From assembly GCF_025264685.1 (NCBI RefSeq), contig NZ_CP073721.1, positions 6,651,501-6,715,500 of the forward strand: DNA of 64,000 nucleotides, in the 5' to 3' direction. The notes under the pieces were generated by a model. The model ran no database searches, was not told the origin of the DNA, and saw nothing but the letters and a program-made list of their open reading frames with translations. The translations under genes and the position numbers were made by a program. The DNA is from Dactylosporangium roseum. Its GTDB lineage: Bacteria > Actinomycetota > Actinomycetes > Mycobacteriales > Micromonosporaceae. Numbering within the stretch: position 1 is the first letter of the stretch; every line of letters starts with the position of its first letter. Shown piece by piece: positions 61,598-64,000 of the stretch.

Positions 61598-62053
61598 TCA
61601 CGACTTTCGCCAGCTCTCGAGCAGGCGCGCCTGGAGGCCGAACATCTCGGCCTCCTCCTCCGGCTCCGCGTGGTCGTAGCCGAGCAGGTGGAGCGTGCCG
61701 TGCACGGTGAGCAGCGCCAGCTCGTCGATCGTCGCGTGCCCGGCGGCGGCGGCCTGCTTGGCGGCCACCTCCGGGCACAGCACGATGTCGCCGAGCAGGG
61801 CCGGCTCGCCGCCGCCCTCCCCGGGGCCGTGGTCGACACTGCCCTCGTCCATCGGAAACGCCAGGACGTCGGTCGGGCCCTCGCCGTCCATCCACCGGTG
61901 GTTGAGCTCGGTCATGTACTCCACGTCGACGAGCAGGATCGACAGCTCGGCGAGCGGGTTGACCCCCATCTCGTCGAGAGCGTGCCGCGCCACTGCGAGA
62001 ATGGTGTCGGAGTTGACGTCGACGCCGGACTCGTTGGCGATCTCGATGGACAA
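61598..62053 (-). CDS. ybeY: Endoribonuclease YbeY
   Basis: TTG 62053 follows AGGAG (about 6 bp) and gives 151 residues. The zinc motif HGTLHLLGYDH at 118-128 carries the three His ligands. Upstream markers are LSILLVDVEYMTELNHRWMD and GPTDVLAFPMDEGS. YbeY takes part in 16S rRNA 3-prime maturation and ribosome quality control. It lies between phoH and the corC-like gene as in other actinomycetes. Confidence 0.95.
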   Translation of the reverse strand: MSIEIANESGVDVNSDTILAVARHALDEMGVNPLAELSILLVDVEYMTELNHRWMDGEGPTDVLAFPMDEGSVDHGPGEGGGEPALLGDIVLCPEVAAKQAAAAGHATIDELALLTVHGTLHLLGYDHAEPEEEAEMFGLQARLLESWRKS

Positions 62054-62070
62054 CAGGGCTCCTGACTGGG

Positions 62071-63144
<1,074 letters not shown>

Positions 63145-63361
63145 ACCTTGGCCGCGTTGGGCCTCAAGCACCTGCTTCCGGGCTCGCTCCTGTCCTGGCC
63201 TCTCATGGTATCGGCTGACCGCCCGGACGGCCGTTCCCATTTCTCCCCCGAACCGGTTCAGTCGAACATGTCAACCCCCGGGGAATCCCGTCGAACGTCC
63301 GCGGCGTGCCGTCGGGGGCTGGTAAGGAGGCAGATGACCGATTTTCAGGGAGGTCCCCGCA

Positions 63362-64000
63362 ATGGTCGTACGCAGCGGATACATCGACGGTGAGCCGTGC
63401 TGGGCCGACGTGGTCGCGCCCGACGTGCCGGCGGCGCGGCACTTCTACGCGGCGCTGTTCGGCTGGACGTACGTCGATACGGGGGCCGACTTCGGCAACT
63501 ACGTCATGTGCTGCAAGAACGACCGGATCGTCGCCGGGATGAGCCCGCCGATGCCGGGCTCCGAGCCGCTACCGGCGGCCTGGAGCCTGTACCTCGCGTC
63601 GCACGACCTGGCGGACACCGCCCGCCGGATCGACGAGCACGGCGGCAAACTGCTCGTCGCGCCCATGGAGATCCCGCACAACGGCCGGATGCTGTTCGCC
63701 ACGGACCCGTCGGGCGCGGCGTTCGGCGCGTGGGAGCCCGGCCGGCACACCGGCTCGCAACTGTTCGACGAGAACGGCGCCCTGTGCTGGGCGGAGGTGA
63801 ACACCCGGGAACCGACCGTGACGGACTTCTTCTACCACGGCCTGTTCGGCTATCGGCAGACCCGCGTCAACGGCGGCGGCGAGCAGTTCGACTACGCCGC
63901 GTGGAGCCTCGGTGACGCCGACCCGGTCGCGGGCCGGCTGACGATGACCGAGGCGTGGGAGGGCGTGCCGCCGCACTGGATGGTCTACTTCGCCACCGAC
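63362..64000 (+). CDS. Two-domain VOC (glyoxalase-fold) protein, cut by window end
   Basis: ATG 63362 follows GGGAGG (8 bp) and runs in frame to the window edge (213 codons without a stop). Both halves have the VOC form: GEPCWADVVAPDVPAARHFY, then ATDPSGAAFGAWEPG ending the first half, and a second half starting with CWAEVNTREPTVTDFFYHGL. Such two-domain proteins in actinomycetes are often called glyoxalase or ring-cleavage-like; no substrate is inferred. The C terminus lies outside the window. It diverges from phoH. Confidence 0.85.
   Translation, partial: MVVRSGYIDGEPCWADVVAPDVPAARHFYAALFGWTYVDTGADFGNYVMCCKNDRIVAGMSPPMPGSEPLPAAWSLYLASHDLADTARRIDEHGGKLLVAPMEIPHNGRMLFATDPSGAAFGAWEPGRHTGSQLFDENGALCWAEVNTREPTVTDFFYHGLFGYRQTRVNGGGEQFDYAAWSLGDADPVAGRLTMTEAWEGVPPHWMVYFATD

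Overview
The window is high-GC DNA, roughly 70 percent, from a filamentous actinobacterium. I infer Micromonosporaceae from the gene families (DUF6879, roadblock proteins, an actinobacterial primase and a c-di-AMP riboswitch upstream of a wall protein) and from the conserved order phoH-ybeY-corC-cytidine deaminase-like-era-recO-uppS. Nothing in the sequence names a species.

Accessory region, 1 to about 15.7 kb. It opens with a CRISPR array of 14 identical 36-bp repeats that runs off the left edge; no cas gene is visible. Next come a decayed IS5-type insertion sequence with both inverted ends, two APH-fold kinases, XRE regulators (one truncated), an APC permease-acetamidase pair with a GOLPH3-like gene, a haloacetate-dehalogenase-like hydrolase, small membrane proteins and a sugar O-acetyltransferase. 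From 13.1 to 14.5 kb lies a conflict-system remnant. It holds a small helical protein ending in a RHIM/BASS3-like amyloid motif, a frameshifted DUF6879 gene pair, and a fragment carrying the same motif at the point where an NLR-like NTPase would begin. A broken large serine recombinase then reads into a tRNA gene, which marks the edge of the island.

Core region, 15.7 to 64 kb. After tRNA-CAU and tRNA-Asn come a YtxH-like protein, an MptB-like mannosyltransferase, dnaG, a SanA-like protein, a catalytically degenerate polyprenyl synthetase homologue and a wall-hydrolase-like protein behind a ydaO-type c-di-AMP riboswitch. They are followed by a ferredoxin-reductase-like flavoprotein, dgt, an AI-2E family transporter, a cluster of three roadblock proteins with a DUF4388-like protein, ppdK, dus, a zinc-finger membrane protein, cobF, a kinase-methyltransferase fusion, a metal permease pair and glyS. 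Then come a zinc-uptake operon with its own ArsR sensor, a long acyl-CoA dehydrogenase, a TPP-riboswitch ykoEDC thiamin-precursor transporter, and the uppS-recO-era-FHA/FtsK-cdd-corC-ybeY-phoH block.

Two families of intergenic palindromic repeats recur: three copies of a roughly 300-bp element with an invariant 8-nt loop, and two 76-bp palindromes between convergent genes. The recO gene carries an in-frame 42-bp tandem repeat that lengthens its C terminus. Several conserved-position genes have lost catalytic residues (polyprenyl synthetase, cytidine deaminase-like, the first FtsK ATPase domain, the kinase part of the methyltransferase fusion), which points to regulatory or structural roles.
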